Shown one piece after another: positions 35,210 through 42,771 of a stretch of 64,000 nucleotides of DNA (position 1 is its first letter; each line of letters begins with the position of its first letter). Below the pieces are notes generated by a model that did no database searches, was not told where the DNA came from, and was given only the letters and a program-made list of their open reading frames with translations. Source of the stretch: CALBPI01 sp963922335 (GTDB taxonomy: Bacteria > Pseudomonadota > Gammaproteobacteria > Steroidobacterales > Woeseiaceae); NCBI GenBank assembly GCA_963922335.1, contig CAWUIB010000001.1, forward strand, positions 496,001-560,000, read 5' to 3'. The position numbers were made by a program, and so were the translations under genes.

Positions 35210-36199
35210 TTAGTCCTGATTCAGCCAGGGCATCTGCGAGCGCAGACGCGTGCCGACTTCTTCGATTGGGTGCGCGAGATCTTCGGCGGAGCGCTTCTTG
35301 AACTCCGGCATCCCGGCTTCGTTTTCGGCAATCCACTCGCGTGCGAAGGTGCCATCCTGAATATCGGTCAGGACATCTTTCATGCGGGCTTTCGCGCTGT
35401 CGTCAACGACTCGCGGACCGCTGATGTGATCGCCCCAAAGCGCGGTGTCACTGATGAACTCGTGCATCTTCTTAAGGCCACCTTCATGCAGCAGATCGAC
35501 AATGAGTTTCAGTTCATGCATGCACTCGTAATAGGCGACCTCCGGTTGATAGCCAGCTTCAACCAGTGTTTCAAAACCCTTGACGACCAACTCGGTCGCA
35601 CCGCCGCAGAGCACCGCTTGTTCCCCGAACAAATCCGTCTCAGTTTCTTCCTTGAACGTGGTTTCGATTACGCCTGCACGGGTGCCACCGATGCCGTCGG
35701 CATAGGCCAGAGCACGTGACAACGCGGTTCCGGTCTTATCTTCAGCGATCGCCACAAGGCTCGGAACGCCTTGTCCAGCGAGATACTGTCGACGCACCAA
35801 ATCCCCGGGGCCCTTCGGGGCGATCATGACAACGTCGAGGTCGGCGCGCGGTTCGATCTGTCCGAAATGAATGTTGAAGCCGTGTGCGAACAACAACGCC
35901 GCGCCCTCGGCCAAATGACCTTCGATTTCGTTGTAGACCGCAGCTTGAGTGGTATCCGGAGTTAGTAGTGCTACCAATGCCGCATCGGTAGCTGCTTCCA
36001 CCGGTGTCTGAACCGTATGTCCGTCATTCTCGGCTGCAGCCCGCGATCCGCTGCCTTCCCGTAAACCGACAACCACGTTGTGGCCACTGTCTTTAAGATT
36101 GGAGGCGTGCGCTCGTCCCTGACTGCCATATCCGATGATCGCAATCTTCTTGCCCTCGAGAGCGGCTGTATCGACGTCCGCCATACCATACATTTTCAT
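35210..36199 (-). CDS. ilvC: Ketol-acid reductoisomerase (class I)
   Basis: NADPH enzyme of branched-chain synthesis. At 329 residues it is the short class I form, not the 491-residue class II enzyme of E. coli. The Rossmann loop GYGSQGRAHASNL is at about 23-35. The catalytic region has APKGPGDLVR, ETETDLFGEQAVLCGG with metal-binding acids, and YECMHELKLIVDL. A leader peptide and attenuator stand upstream. leuA follows by 30 bases, so the operon is ilvC-leuACDB. Confidence 0.97.
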   Translation of the reverse strand: MKMYGMADVDTAALEGKKIAIIGYGSQGRAHASNLKDSGHNVVVGLREGSGSRAAAENDGHTVQTPVEAATDAALVALLTPDTTQAAVYNEIEGHLAEGAALLFAHGFNIHFGQIEPRADLDVVMIAPKGPGDLVRRQYLAGQGVPSLVAIAEDKTGTALSRALAYADGIGGTRAGVIETTFKEETETDLFGEQAVLCGGATELVVKGFETLVEAGYQPEVAYYECMHELKLIVDLLHEGGLKKMHEFISDTALWGDHISGPRVVDDSAKARMKDVLTDIQDGTFAREWIAENEAGMPEFKKRSAEDLAHPIEEVGTRLRSQMPWLNQD

Positions 36200-36243
36200 T
36201 AATCAATTCCTTACAAATGAAACCAGAATCCGGATCCCCAATG

Positions 36244-36281
36244 AAAAAAACCCCGCGGCCGGATTCAGCTGCGGGGTTTTT
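36244..36281 (-). terminator. Intrinsic terminator/attenuator in the ilvC leader
   Basis: Minus-strand stem AAAAACCCCGC / GCGGGGTTTTT (36271-36281 with 36246-36256) with a 14-base loop and a run of seven Ts. It lies 28 bases after the stop of a leucine-rich leader peptide and about 50 bases before ilvC. Its 5' arm (CCCCGCAGC) can instead pair with GCTGCAGGG inside the leader ORF (36322-36330), one mismatch. That is the expected terminator/antiterminator switch. It could also simply end the upstream oxidoreductase transcript. Confidence 0.75.
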
Positions 36282-36309
36282 CGTGAGTCGCACTGGACAG
36301 TATCACCAG

Positions 36310-36384
36310 CTAACAACATCTCCCTGCAGCAGTGGGATGCGTAAGTCGGTCTAGCAGTAGTGCGGCTACGTTTTGGTGAGTCAT
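36310..36384 (-). CDS. Leucine-rich attenuator leader peptide of ilvC-leuACDB
   Basis: Short minus-strand ORF of 24 codons reading MTHQNVAALLLDRLTHP then TAAGRCC. Four leucine codons in six positions include two rare-type CTA codons (CTA CTG CTA GAC CGA CTT), with Val and Ala just before. This resembles leuL-type control. The ORF stops 28 bases before the terminator stem. No Shine-Dalgarno is seen; the promoter at 36391-36419 would place the transcript start at or near this ATG. No database match was possible, so the assignment rests on codon content and position. Confidence 0.65.
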   Translation of the reverse strand: MTHQNVAALLLDRLTHPTAAGRCC

Positions 36385-36390
36385 GTTTGG

Positions 36391-36419
36391 ATACTGTGCA
36401 ATTGCTACGAAACTGTCAA
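36391..36419 (-). promoter_or_regulatory. Putative promoter of ilvC-leuACDB leader
   Basis: Perfect TTGACA on the minus strand (36414-36419), 17 bases, then a weak -10 (CAGTAT). It begins 4 bases past... the end of the upstream qor gene stop, in the only gap available. The predicted start site falls at about 36384, the leader ATG. Confidence 0.45.
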
Positions 36420-36422
36420 TTG

Positions 36423-37397
36423 TTAAATCGTAATCACGACCTTGCCCATCGCTTCGCGGCGCGCGAGGACGTTCATCGCCTCACCGGCCTTGTCGAGCGG
36501 AAACTCATGACCGATGTGCGGACGAAGCGTCCCGTTAGCAAACGCTACGGCTAACTCCATCATGTTTTCCTGATGTGCCTTGGGCTCCTTGGCCGTGAAC
36601 GCGCCCCAGAACACACCGACGATCGATGACCCTTTAAGTAGCGGCAGGTTGGCCGGTGCCTTTGGAATTTCGCCGCTAGCGAATCCAATCACCAAAAGAC
36701 GACCGTTCCAGGCGAGTGAGCGCAGGCAATCGTCAAACATCTCACCACCAACGGGGTCGTAGATAACATCGACACCGGCGCCGTTCGTCAGTGCTTTAAC
36801 CTGTTCTTTCAGGCTGCCTTCGGTGTAATTGATCAGGTGGTCCGCCCCGCGTGATTTCGCGAGCGCCAGTTTGTCAGCATTGCTCGCGGCTGCGATGACC
36901 TCGGCGCCCATCATTTTTCCAAGTTCCACCGCGGCAAGGCCCACGCCCCCAGCCGCGCCCAGTACCAGCAATTTCTCGCCTTTAGCCAGTTGTGCGCGCT
37001 GTTTGAGGGCGTGATATGAAGTGCCGTAGGTAAGCGTCACAGCTGCGGCGGTCTTATAGTCCATGCCCGGTGGCATCGGCACGACGGCACTTGCGGCCAC
37101 GTTGATTTCCTCGGCCATGCCGCCGTGCCCCAGGAAACATAGCACTCGATCACCGACCGAAACGCCTTCGACGCCTGAGCCCACCTCGACGACGTCACCT
37201 GCCATTTCCGCCCCCGGTGAAAACGGCATCTCAGGCTTAAACTGGTACTTTCCCGCTACCATGAGCACATCCGGGAAATTCACGCCACACGCTCGCAACC
37301 GCAGCTTCACCTCGCCATCCCCGGGTGAGGGGAGGTCCACCTCTTCAACCACGATGCTCTCAGGCGCGCCGTATGCCTTGACCAATGCCGCTTTCAT
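36423..37397 (-). CDS. NADPH:quinone oxidoreductase (zinc-free MDR, Qor-like)
   Basis: A 324-residue medium-chain reductase. The N-terminal GroES-like domain includes RACGVNFPDVLMVAGKY. The Rossmann domain has LVLGAAGGVGLAAVELGKMMGAEVIAA-type NADP binding, and zinc-ligand cysteines are lacking, as in the quinone reductase class. The ATG at 37397 has GGGGGA about 7 bases upstream. It is divergent from an acyl-CoA dehydrogenase over about 120 bases, suggesting shared regulation. The true substrate could be an enoyl or quinone compound. Confidence 0.85.
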   Translation of the reverse strand: MKAALVKAYGAPESIVVEEVDLPSPGDGEVKLRLRACGVNFPDVLMVAGKYQFKPEMPFSPGAEMAGDVVEVGSGVEGVSVGDRVLCFLGHGGMAEEINVAASAVVPMPPGMDYKTAAAVTLTYGTSYHALKQRAQLAKGEKLLVLGAAGGVGLAAVELGKMMGAEVIAAASNADKLALAKSRGADHLINYTEGSLKEQVKALTNGAGVDVIYDPVGGEMFDDCLRSLAWNGRLLVIGFASGEIPKAPANLPLLKGSSIVGVFWGAFTAKEPKAHQENMMELAVAFANGTLRPHIGHEFPLDKAGEAMNVLARREAMGKVVITI

Positions 37398-37517
37398 CAG
37401 AATTGTCCCCCACATCAAAGATGCGCCGAGCTTAGTGCGTGAACCCGATATCGACAACCGGTGGCGGTGTTGACGGGGCTTGCGTATCCTCGCCGAAAGC
37501 TAAGGGGGACTCAGCGC

Positions 37518-38738
37518 ATGAACTTCGATTACACACCTAAGGTCCAGGCATTACAGGAGCGTCTTTTGGCGTTCATGGACAAGCATATTTATCCGAATGA
37601 GGCGACCTATCACGACTACATAGAGAACGCCGAGGATCGCTGGACCATCCCGCCGATCATGGAGCAATTGAAGGCGGAGGCTAAAAAAGCCGGCCTTTGG
37701 AATCTTTTTCTCCCGGAGAGTGACAGAGGCGCGGGCCTGACAAACCTCGAGTACGCGCCGTTATGCGAAATCATGGGTCGCTCGCCAATCGCGCCGGAGG
37801 TGTTTAACTGTGCTGCACCGGATACCGGAAACATGGAAGTGCTCGAGCGCTACGGCACCGAGGCGCACAAAGCGCAATGGCTGGAACCTTTGCTGGCAGG
37901 TGAAATCCGATCTGCGTTCGCTATGACCGAGCCTGAGGTTGCTTCCTCGGATGCGACTAACATTGCCTGCGAGATTGTTCGAGATGGCAATGAATACGTC
38001 ATCAACGGGCGGAAATGGTGGACCAGCGGAGCGATGGACCCACGCTGCAAAATTCTCATCGTCATGGGCAAAACCGATCCATCGGCGGAACGTCACGTGC
38101 AGCAGTCAATGATATTGGTTCCCATGGAAACACCGGGGGTTAAGGTCCTGAGGCCACTTGGTGTCTTCGGCTATGACGACGCTCCGCATGGCCATGCCGA
38201 GGTGTTGTTTGAGAACGTCAGGGTGCCGGCTGAGAACATGTTGCTTGGGGAGGGCCGGGGCTTTGAAATCGCCCAGGGGCGTCTCGGGCCCGGTCGGATC
38301 CATCATTGCATGCGCCTGATCGGCTTGGCCGAGCGCGCACTGGAGGCAATGTGCAAGCGCGTCGATGAGCGGGTCGCATTTGGTCGTCCACTCTCACAAC
38401 AAGGTGTGGTCCGAGAGTCAATCGCAGAGTCGCGTATCGACATCGAGCAGGCTCGATTACTCACGCTGAAAGCGGCCGACATGATGGACAAGGTCGGTAA
38501 TAAGGTCGCACGTTCACATATCGCGATGATCAAGGTGGTCGCGCCCACGATGGCTCTGCGGGTTATCGATCGCGCCATTCAATGCCACGGGGGTGGAGGG
38601 GTTTCACAGGACTTTATGCTGGCCTATGCCTGGGCCATGTCCCGAACCTTGCGCCTTGCGGACGGTCCAGATGAAGTACATCGAGTCACAATTGCGAAGC
38701 TTGAGCTCGGGTCACAACAGGCCAAGCGAGGCACATAG
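37518..38738 (+). CDS. Acyl-CoA dehydrogenase (ACAD10/11-like)
   Basis: A 406-residue flavoprotein that introduces a trans-2 double bond in acyl-CoA and passes electrons to ETF. The three ACAD domains are present: an N-terminal helical part, the middle domain with FAMTEPEVASSDATNI and NGRKWWTSGA, and the C-terminal helices with QCHGGGGVSQDF and LADGPDEVHRVTIAK. The DGPDEVH ending groups it with ACAD10/11-type enzymes rather than short- or medium-chain ones. The ATG at 37518 follows AAGGGGGAC. Electron acceptors (etfBA) are encoded at 46366-48056. Confidence 0.9.
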   Translation: MNFDYTPKVQALQERLLAFMDKHIYPNEATYHDYIENAEDRWTIPPIMEQLKAEAKKAGLWNLFLPESDRGAGLTNLEYAPLCEIMGRSPIAPEVFNCAAPDTGNMEVLERYGTEAHKAQWLEPLLAGEIRSAFAMTEPEVASSDATNIACEIVRDGNEYVINGRKWWTSGAMDPRCKILIVMGKTDPSAERHVQQSMILVPMETPGVKVLRPLGVFGYDDAPHGHAEVLFENVRVPAENMLLGEGRGFEIAQGRLGPGRIHHCMRLIGLAERALEAMCKRVDERVAFGRPLSQQGVVRESIAESRIDIEQARLLTLKAADMMDKVGNKVARSHIAMIKVVAPTMALRVIDRAIQCHGGGGVSQDFMLAYAWAMSRTLRLADGPDEVHRVTIAKLELGSQQAKRGT

Positions 38739-39012
38739 CAAATTTTTTGACAGCCAGTTTCGAGCGTAACCAGTGGGGTTAAATTCGGACTGGTCACGTC
38801 GAACTGCTGTGGTATTCTGCGCCAACGAGCGCGGGTGAGGGTGAACGCGCCGAATAGTTTGCTGGTTGCTCCAGGCAGCCGGGGTAGGTTCAGGGGTAGA
38901 ACACATGACAGCCAGTCATTCGGTTCATGGGCGTGTGCTTATGGCGCGCGCCTGCCTATCAGTCGAACCTCTGTCTTTTTTTAATGAATATAACGATGGA
39001 TGAGGAGAACTC
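38739..39012. other. Intergenic region before the TonB cluster
   Basis: A 274-base gap without a convincing gene. It holds an extended T-run joined to TTGACA (38743-38752), a TATTCT -10-like box at 38813-38818, an 11-base direct repeat TGACAGCCAGT at 38748 and 38906, and a GAGGAG ribosome-binding site right before the DUF3450 gene. Iron- or carbon-source regulation of the cluster would act here, but no recognisable Fur box was found by eye. Confidence 0.4.
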
Positions 39013-39783
39013 ATGAACCCGTTTGAGATCGGAAAGCGCGCAAGCGTTGTGATGACGGCGGTGGCCGGAATGGCACTTTCAGTGCCGGTAACGGCCCAAA
39101 GCGTCGATTCAGTGCTGCGTGCCGAGGGGAATCGGCTGGATCGCCAAGTGCAGTCCCAGCAACGTGTCGAACGTATTGTTTCCCAGACACGGTCACTCAC
39201 CGACCAGTACCGAGTGATTACGAAAGAGAAAGACGGGCTCGACATCTATAACGAACGTCTGCAATTGCAGGTTGAGGCACAGCTCGCCGAGATTGAAAAG
39301 ATCGAAGACTCCAAGAAGCGTGCTTCGGAAGTGAATGTGCAGATTTTGCCGCTGGTCACGCGCATGATCGATCGCCTGGAGCAGATCATTGAGTTGGACA
39401 TCCCGTTCCTGGCCCAGGAGCGTGCCGAGCGTTTACAGACGCTTAAAGACATCGTCGATGACCCCGGTGTGAATACGGCTGAGAAATTCCGCAAGGTGAT
39501 GGAGGCCTACACGATCGAAGTGAACTACGGCCGCAAAATCGTGAGTTACGAGGGCATGATTCCGATTGATGGCAAGGAATACAACGTTGAGTTCCTGCGT
39601 CTCGGACGCGTTGCTCTGCTGTTCCAAACGGCGGACCAGAGCGTCACGGGTCGGTACAACCCGACCACCCGGCAGTTTGAAATCGACAACAGCTATCGCG
39701 CTGAGGTCTTCAAAGGCCTGCAGGTTGCAAAACAGCAGATCGCACCGGAATTGCTCCTGGTGCCGGTAACGGTCTCGGAGTAA
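39013..39783 (+). CDS. DUF3450 periplasmic protein of the TonB cluster
   Basis: A 256-residue protein with a signal peptide (about 1-29, cleavage after VTA) followed by a long coiled-coil at about 33-110 rich in Gln, Glu and Arg. A compact C-terminal half contains YEGMIPIDGKEYNVEFLRLGRVALLFQT. It fits DUF3450, found next to exbB-exbD-tonB genes in Vibrio and other gammaproteobacteria, and is probably periplasmic. It is the first gene of the cluster, 7 bases before the long ExbB-like gene. Its exact role in energy transduction is not established here. Confidence 0.85.
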   Translation: MNPFEIGKRASVVMTAVAGMALSVPVTAQSVDSVLRAEGNRLDRQVQSQQRVERIVSQTRSLTDQYRVITKEKDGLDIYNERLQLQVEAQLAEIEKIEDSKKRASEVNVQILPLVTRMIDRLEQIIELDIPFLAQERAERLQTLKDIVDDPGVNTAEKFRKVMEAYTIEVNYGRKIVSYEGMIPIDGKEYNVEFLRLGRVALLFQTADQSVTGRYNPTTRQFEIDNSYRAEVFKGLQVAKQQIAPELLLVPVTVSE

Positions 39784-39790
39784 TCGCAAA

Positions 39791-41173
39791 ATGAAACAGA
39801 TAAAAACGATTGTTTTCGCAGTAGCCGCAGCGTTGCTGTTTTCCGTGCCTGCAGTCGCGCAGGAAGCCTCATCGCTAAGCGAATTGCTGCGCCAGATCGA
39901 GCGGGGGGAAACCGCTGATACGGCCGAGGCACGTCGCCGGGAGGCAGAGTTCCGCAGCCGTCAGTCGGAGCAACAGCAGCTTCTGAACCAGGCGATTGCG
40001 GAGCGCGACGCGGCGCGTGCACTTGGCGAACGTCTAAGTAGCCAATATGACGAGAACGAGGCTGCACTGGCGATCGCTCAAGAGGAACTCAAGAAAGAAC
40101 TCGGTAACCTGACCGAGTTGTTCGGCGAGATTCAGCAAGTGACGGGCGATTTGCAGGGCGTGTTCTCAGCATCGCCGACGAACCTGCAGTTTGCGGAGCG
40201 CGAGGATTTCCTCGTGGCGTTGGGCGCCAAAATGGGCAGTTCCAGCGAGCTTGCGGAAATCGAAGAGATCGAGCAGCTCTGGTTCGAGATGCAGCGTGAG
40301 ATCGTTGAATCCGGGAAGGTGGCCAAATTCACGACTGAAATCGTGACCGGCGACAATGAAATCACGACGGCTGAAGTGGTTCGCGTTGGTAACTTCAACG
40401 TGGTCGCGCCGGGTCGTTTTCTTGAATATAAAGTACTCGAAGGCGCGTCCGTGCTGAAAGGCTTGCCGAAGCAACCGGCGGGACGCTTCACGAGCGCTGC
40501 CTCCGACGTTGCAAACGCGGCTCCTGGCACTACGGTGATCGCTGGCGTCGACCCGACTGGTGGTAGCGTACTCGCGACGTTGGTTGCTTCGAAGTCGGTG
40601 CGCGATCGCATCAACGACGGCGGTGTCGTCGGGTACTGCATCATTGCTTTGGGCGCAGTCGGCTTGCTGATCGCAGTATTCCTTTTCGTCAGCCTGACTA
40701 CGGCAAGCGCGAAAGTGAGCAGCCAGCTGAAAGATGTCGGCAACCCGCGTGACGACAACGCGCTTGGCCGTGTCTTGAAGGCTTACACGAGCAACAAATC
40801 GGTAGATACCGAAACACTGGAGCTCAAGCTGAACGAAGCAGTGCTCAAGGAAGTGCCGAAAATCCAGCGCGGAATTCTGCTTGTAAAAGTGATTTCGGTT
40901 GTTGCACCGCTCGCAGGGCTGCTTGGAACGGTGACGGGTATGATCAAAACCTTCCAGGTAATCACGCTTTACGGTGCGGGCGATCCGAAGCTGATGGCGG
41001 GCGGTATTTCGCAAGCGCTAATGACCACGGTATTGGGTCTGGTGGTAGCGATCCCGATGGTTCTGTTACACACAGTACTATCTGGCCGCGCGAAGAGTCT
41101 GCTCGGCATCCTTCAGGAACAGAGTGCTGGCCTGATTGCCGAGCACTCGGAAGCAGCCCACAGCGCACAGTAA
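39791..41173 (+). CDS. Long MotA/TolQ/ExbB protein with periplasmic N-terminus (TtpC-like)
   Basis: A 460-residue inner-membrane protein. A signal sequence (about 1-24) leads into a periplasmic coiled-coil (about 30-115) and a globular part to about 265. Three membrane helices follow, near 277-301, 362-385 and 415-440, holding the ExbB/TolQ core (PLAGLLGTVTGMIKTF, ALMTTVLGLVVAIPMVLLH). The layout matches TtpC of the Vibrio TonB2 system, which stabilises or tunes TonB2-ExbB2-ExbD2. It is followed by a second, short ExbB, as in Vibrio. Confidence 0.88.
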   Translation: MKQIKTIVFAVAAALLFSVPAVAQEASSLSELLRQIERGETADTAEARRREAEFRSRQSEQQQLLNQAIAERDAARALGERLSSQYDENEAALAIAQEELKKELGNLTELFGEIQQVTGDLQGVFSASPTNLQFAEREDFLVALGAKMGSSSELAEIEEIEQLWFEMQREIVESGKVAKFTTEIVTGDNEITTAEVVRVGNFNVVAPGRFLEYKVLEGASVLKGLPKQPAGRFTSAASDVANAAPGTTVIAGVDPTGGSVLATLVASKSVRDRINDGGVVGYCIIALGAVGLLIAVFLFVSLTTASAKVSSQLKDVGNPRDDNALGRVLKAYTSNKSVDTETLELKLNEAVLKEVPKIQRGILLVKVISVVAPLAGLLGTVTGMIKTFQVITLYGAGDPKLMAGGISQALMTTVLGLVVAIPMVLLHTVLSGRAKSLLGILQEQSAGLIAEHSEAAHSAQ

Positions 41174-41186
41174 AAGGGGTCGAACC

Positions 41187-41714
41187 ATGCGTTGGTTAGA
41201 AGACCAATTTTTGTCGACACGGGACTTCATGGAAGCCGGCGGGCCGCTGCTGACCTGGATCGCGATCACCATCTTTTTGATGTGGTTGTTGATCGTGGAG
41301 CGCAGCTTGTTCTACCGACTACAGATGCCGCAGCTAGTCGCCAATGCCCGCAGGAAGTGGGAGGCGCGCGCGGAACGGAAGTCCTGGGCGGCACATCAGA
41401 TTCGCACGAAGCTGATCTCGGAAGTCGAACAAGAGAGCGAAAAGTGGCTGGGCGTGATTCAGACGCTGGTTGCACTTTGCCCGCTGCTCGGTTTGATGGG
41501 CACGGTGACCGGAATGATTCGTGTGTTCGAAGTCATGGCGTTCGCCGGGTCGGGCAATGTGCGTTCCATGGCCGACGGCGTGTCGTCAGCCACCATTCCG
41601 ACCATGGCCGGAATGGTAGGTGCACTATCCGGCGTTCTGGTTGTTACAGTCCTGACCCGTCGGTCGGAGCGCGAAGTCGGCCTTTTGGAAGACTCGCTCA
41701 CAATGGATCATTAA
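41187..41714 (+). CDS. exbB: ExbB proton channel subunit
   Basis: A 175-residue short ExbB. The first membrane helix is near 21-40 (LTWIAITIFLMWLLIVERSL). The core CPLLGLMGTVTGMIRVFEVMAF and ATIPTMAGMVGALSGVLVV form the second and third helices. Together with ExbD it builds the proton-driven motor that energises TonB. The ATG at 41187 follows AAGGGG; the longer frame lies in the preceding gene. Confidence 0.93.
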   Translation: MRWLEDQFLSTRDFMEAGGPLLTWIAITIFLMWLLIVERSLFYRLQMPQLVANARRKWEARAERKSWAAHQIRTKLISEVEQESEKWLGVIQTLVALCPLLGLMGTVTGMIRVFEVMAFAGSGNVRSMADGVSSATIPTMAGMVGALSGVLVVTVLTRRSEREVGLLEDSLTMDH

Positions 41715-41726
41715 GGAGCAAGCGAC

Positions 41727-42134
41727 ATGCGTAGAGGAATTGGACAAGCTGGCGCTGAAGAAGAAGAAGCACAAATTGACCTGACGCCGATGTTGGACGT
41801 TGTATTCATCATGTTGATCTTCTTTATCGTAACCGCATCCTTCATCAAGGAAACGGGTCTCGATGTGAACCGCCCCGATGCGCCGACAGCCAACAAGGTT
41901 GACGATGCAAACATCCTGATTGCTATTGGCGAGAACAACCAAATCTTTATGGATCGACGCCAGATCGACCCGCGCGCGGTGCGCGCAAATATCGAGCGCC
42001 TTCACGCCGAGAACCCGAAAGGGTCAGTGGTTATCCAGGCGGACAAGAAGTCGAACAATGAGACGCTTGTGATCGTCATGGATGCCGCACGTGCAGCAGG
42101 CGTCGAAAACGTCTCTCTGGCGGCGAATAACTAG
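41727..42134 (+). CDS. exbD: ExbD energy-transducer subunit
   Basis: A 135-residue protein with a short acidic cytoplasmic N-terminus and one membrane helix whose start, DLTPMLDVVFIMLIFFIVT, carries the proton-carrying aspartate at about residue 25. A periplasmic TolR/ExbD domain follows. Shine-Dalgarno AAGGAG precedes the ATG. It partners the ExbB encoded just upstream. Confidence 0.94.
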   Translation: MRRGIGQAGAEEEEAQIDLTPMLDVVFIMLIFFIVTASFIKETGLDVNRPDAPTANKVDDANILIAIGENNQIFMDRRQIDPRAVRANIERLHAENPKGSVVIQADKKSNNETLVIVMDAARAAGVENVSLAANN

Positions 42135-42174
42135 CAACGCTTCCGCGTTATAGCGGCAGGTTGGAGGCAGTAAT

Positions 42175-42771
42175 ATGCGTTACATCATTGGCATCGTCAG
42201 CGGAGCGTTAGTCACGACTTTCCTATTGTTCCTGATGAACTTTCTGATTGAGAGTGGCGAAGCTGCGTTGTCGGATCCGCGCGAGCGGATGGTCCTCGAC
42301 TTTGTTGAGGTCAAGCAGGAAGAAGTGGTGAATCGGCAAGAGCGTAAGCCCGAGCCGCCGAAGCAGCCGGAAACGCCGCCACCGGACGTGCCGCCGCCAC
42401 CGAGCAGCGACGTGGCGCCTGATGTGGGCGCCATCGGGGTAGCGCCACCACCGATCGCCAACACGTCGGGGCTAGGTATCGGTACGCCGGGCGTCGCTGA
42501 CGGTGAATATCTGCCGATCGTGCGTGTACCACCTCAATACCCACAGCGCGCTGCTCAGCGTGGACTTGAGGGCTACGTCATCGTCGAGTTCACGGTGAAT
42601 GAACTTGGTGAAGTGGTGGACCCCGTTGTGACCTATTCGACCAGCAGGTTGTTCGAGCGGGCGGCGATCAAGGCCGTGCTCGGATGGCGCTACAAGCCGA
42701 AAGTTGTTGACGGGCAACCTGTATCGACGCCAGGCGTTGAGACCCAACTGACGTTCGAGTTGACCAAATGA
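42175..42771 (+). CDS. tonB: TonB-type energy transducer
   Basis: A 198-residue protein: N-terminal membrane anchor (about 4-26), a proline-rich spacer (about 60-100, EPPKQPETPPPDVPPPP) and a C-terminal TonB domain with YPQRAAQRGLEGYVIVEF and GWRYKPKVVDGQPV. The spacer is short, as in TonB2-type proteins. It transmits proton-motive energy to outer-membrane receptors. Its last four bases overlap the TPR gene. Confidence 0.92.
   Translation: MRYIIGIVSGALVTTFLLFLMNFLIESGEAALSDPRERMVLDFVEVKQEEVVNRQERKPEPPKQPETPPPDVPPPPSSDVAPDVGAIGVAPPPIANTSGLGIGTPGVADGEYLPIVRVPPQYPQRAAQRGLEGYVIVEFTVNELGEVVDPVVTYSTSRLFERAAIKAVLGWRYKPKVVDGQPVSTPGVETQLTFELTK

Noticed and set aside
36244..36281. Hairpin taken only as terminator of the oxidoreductase gene
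   Set aside because: It lies about 140 bases past that stop, behind a separate promoter-like box and a Leu-rich ORF. Attenuation explains more of the sequence, though this alternative is not excluded.
40132..41014. Large minus-strand ORFs (208 and 282 codons) opposite the long ExbB gene
   Set aside because: They are mirror frames of a conserved gene with low-complexity Ser/Thr- or Arg/His-rich translations.
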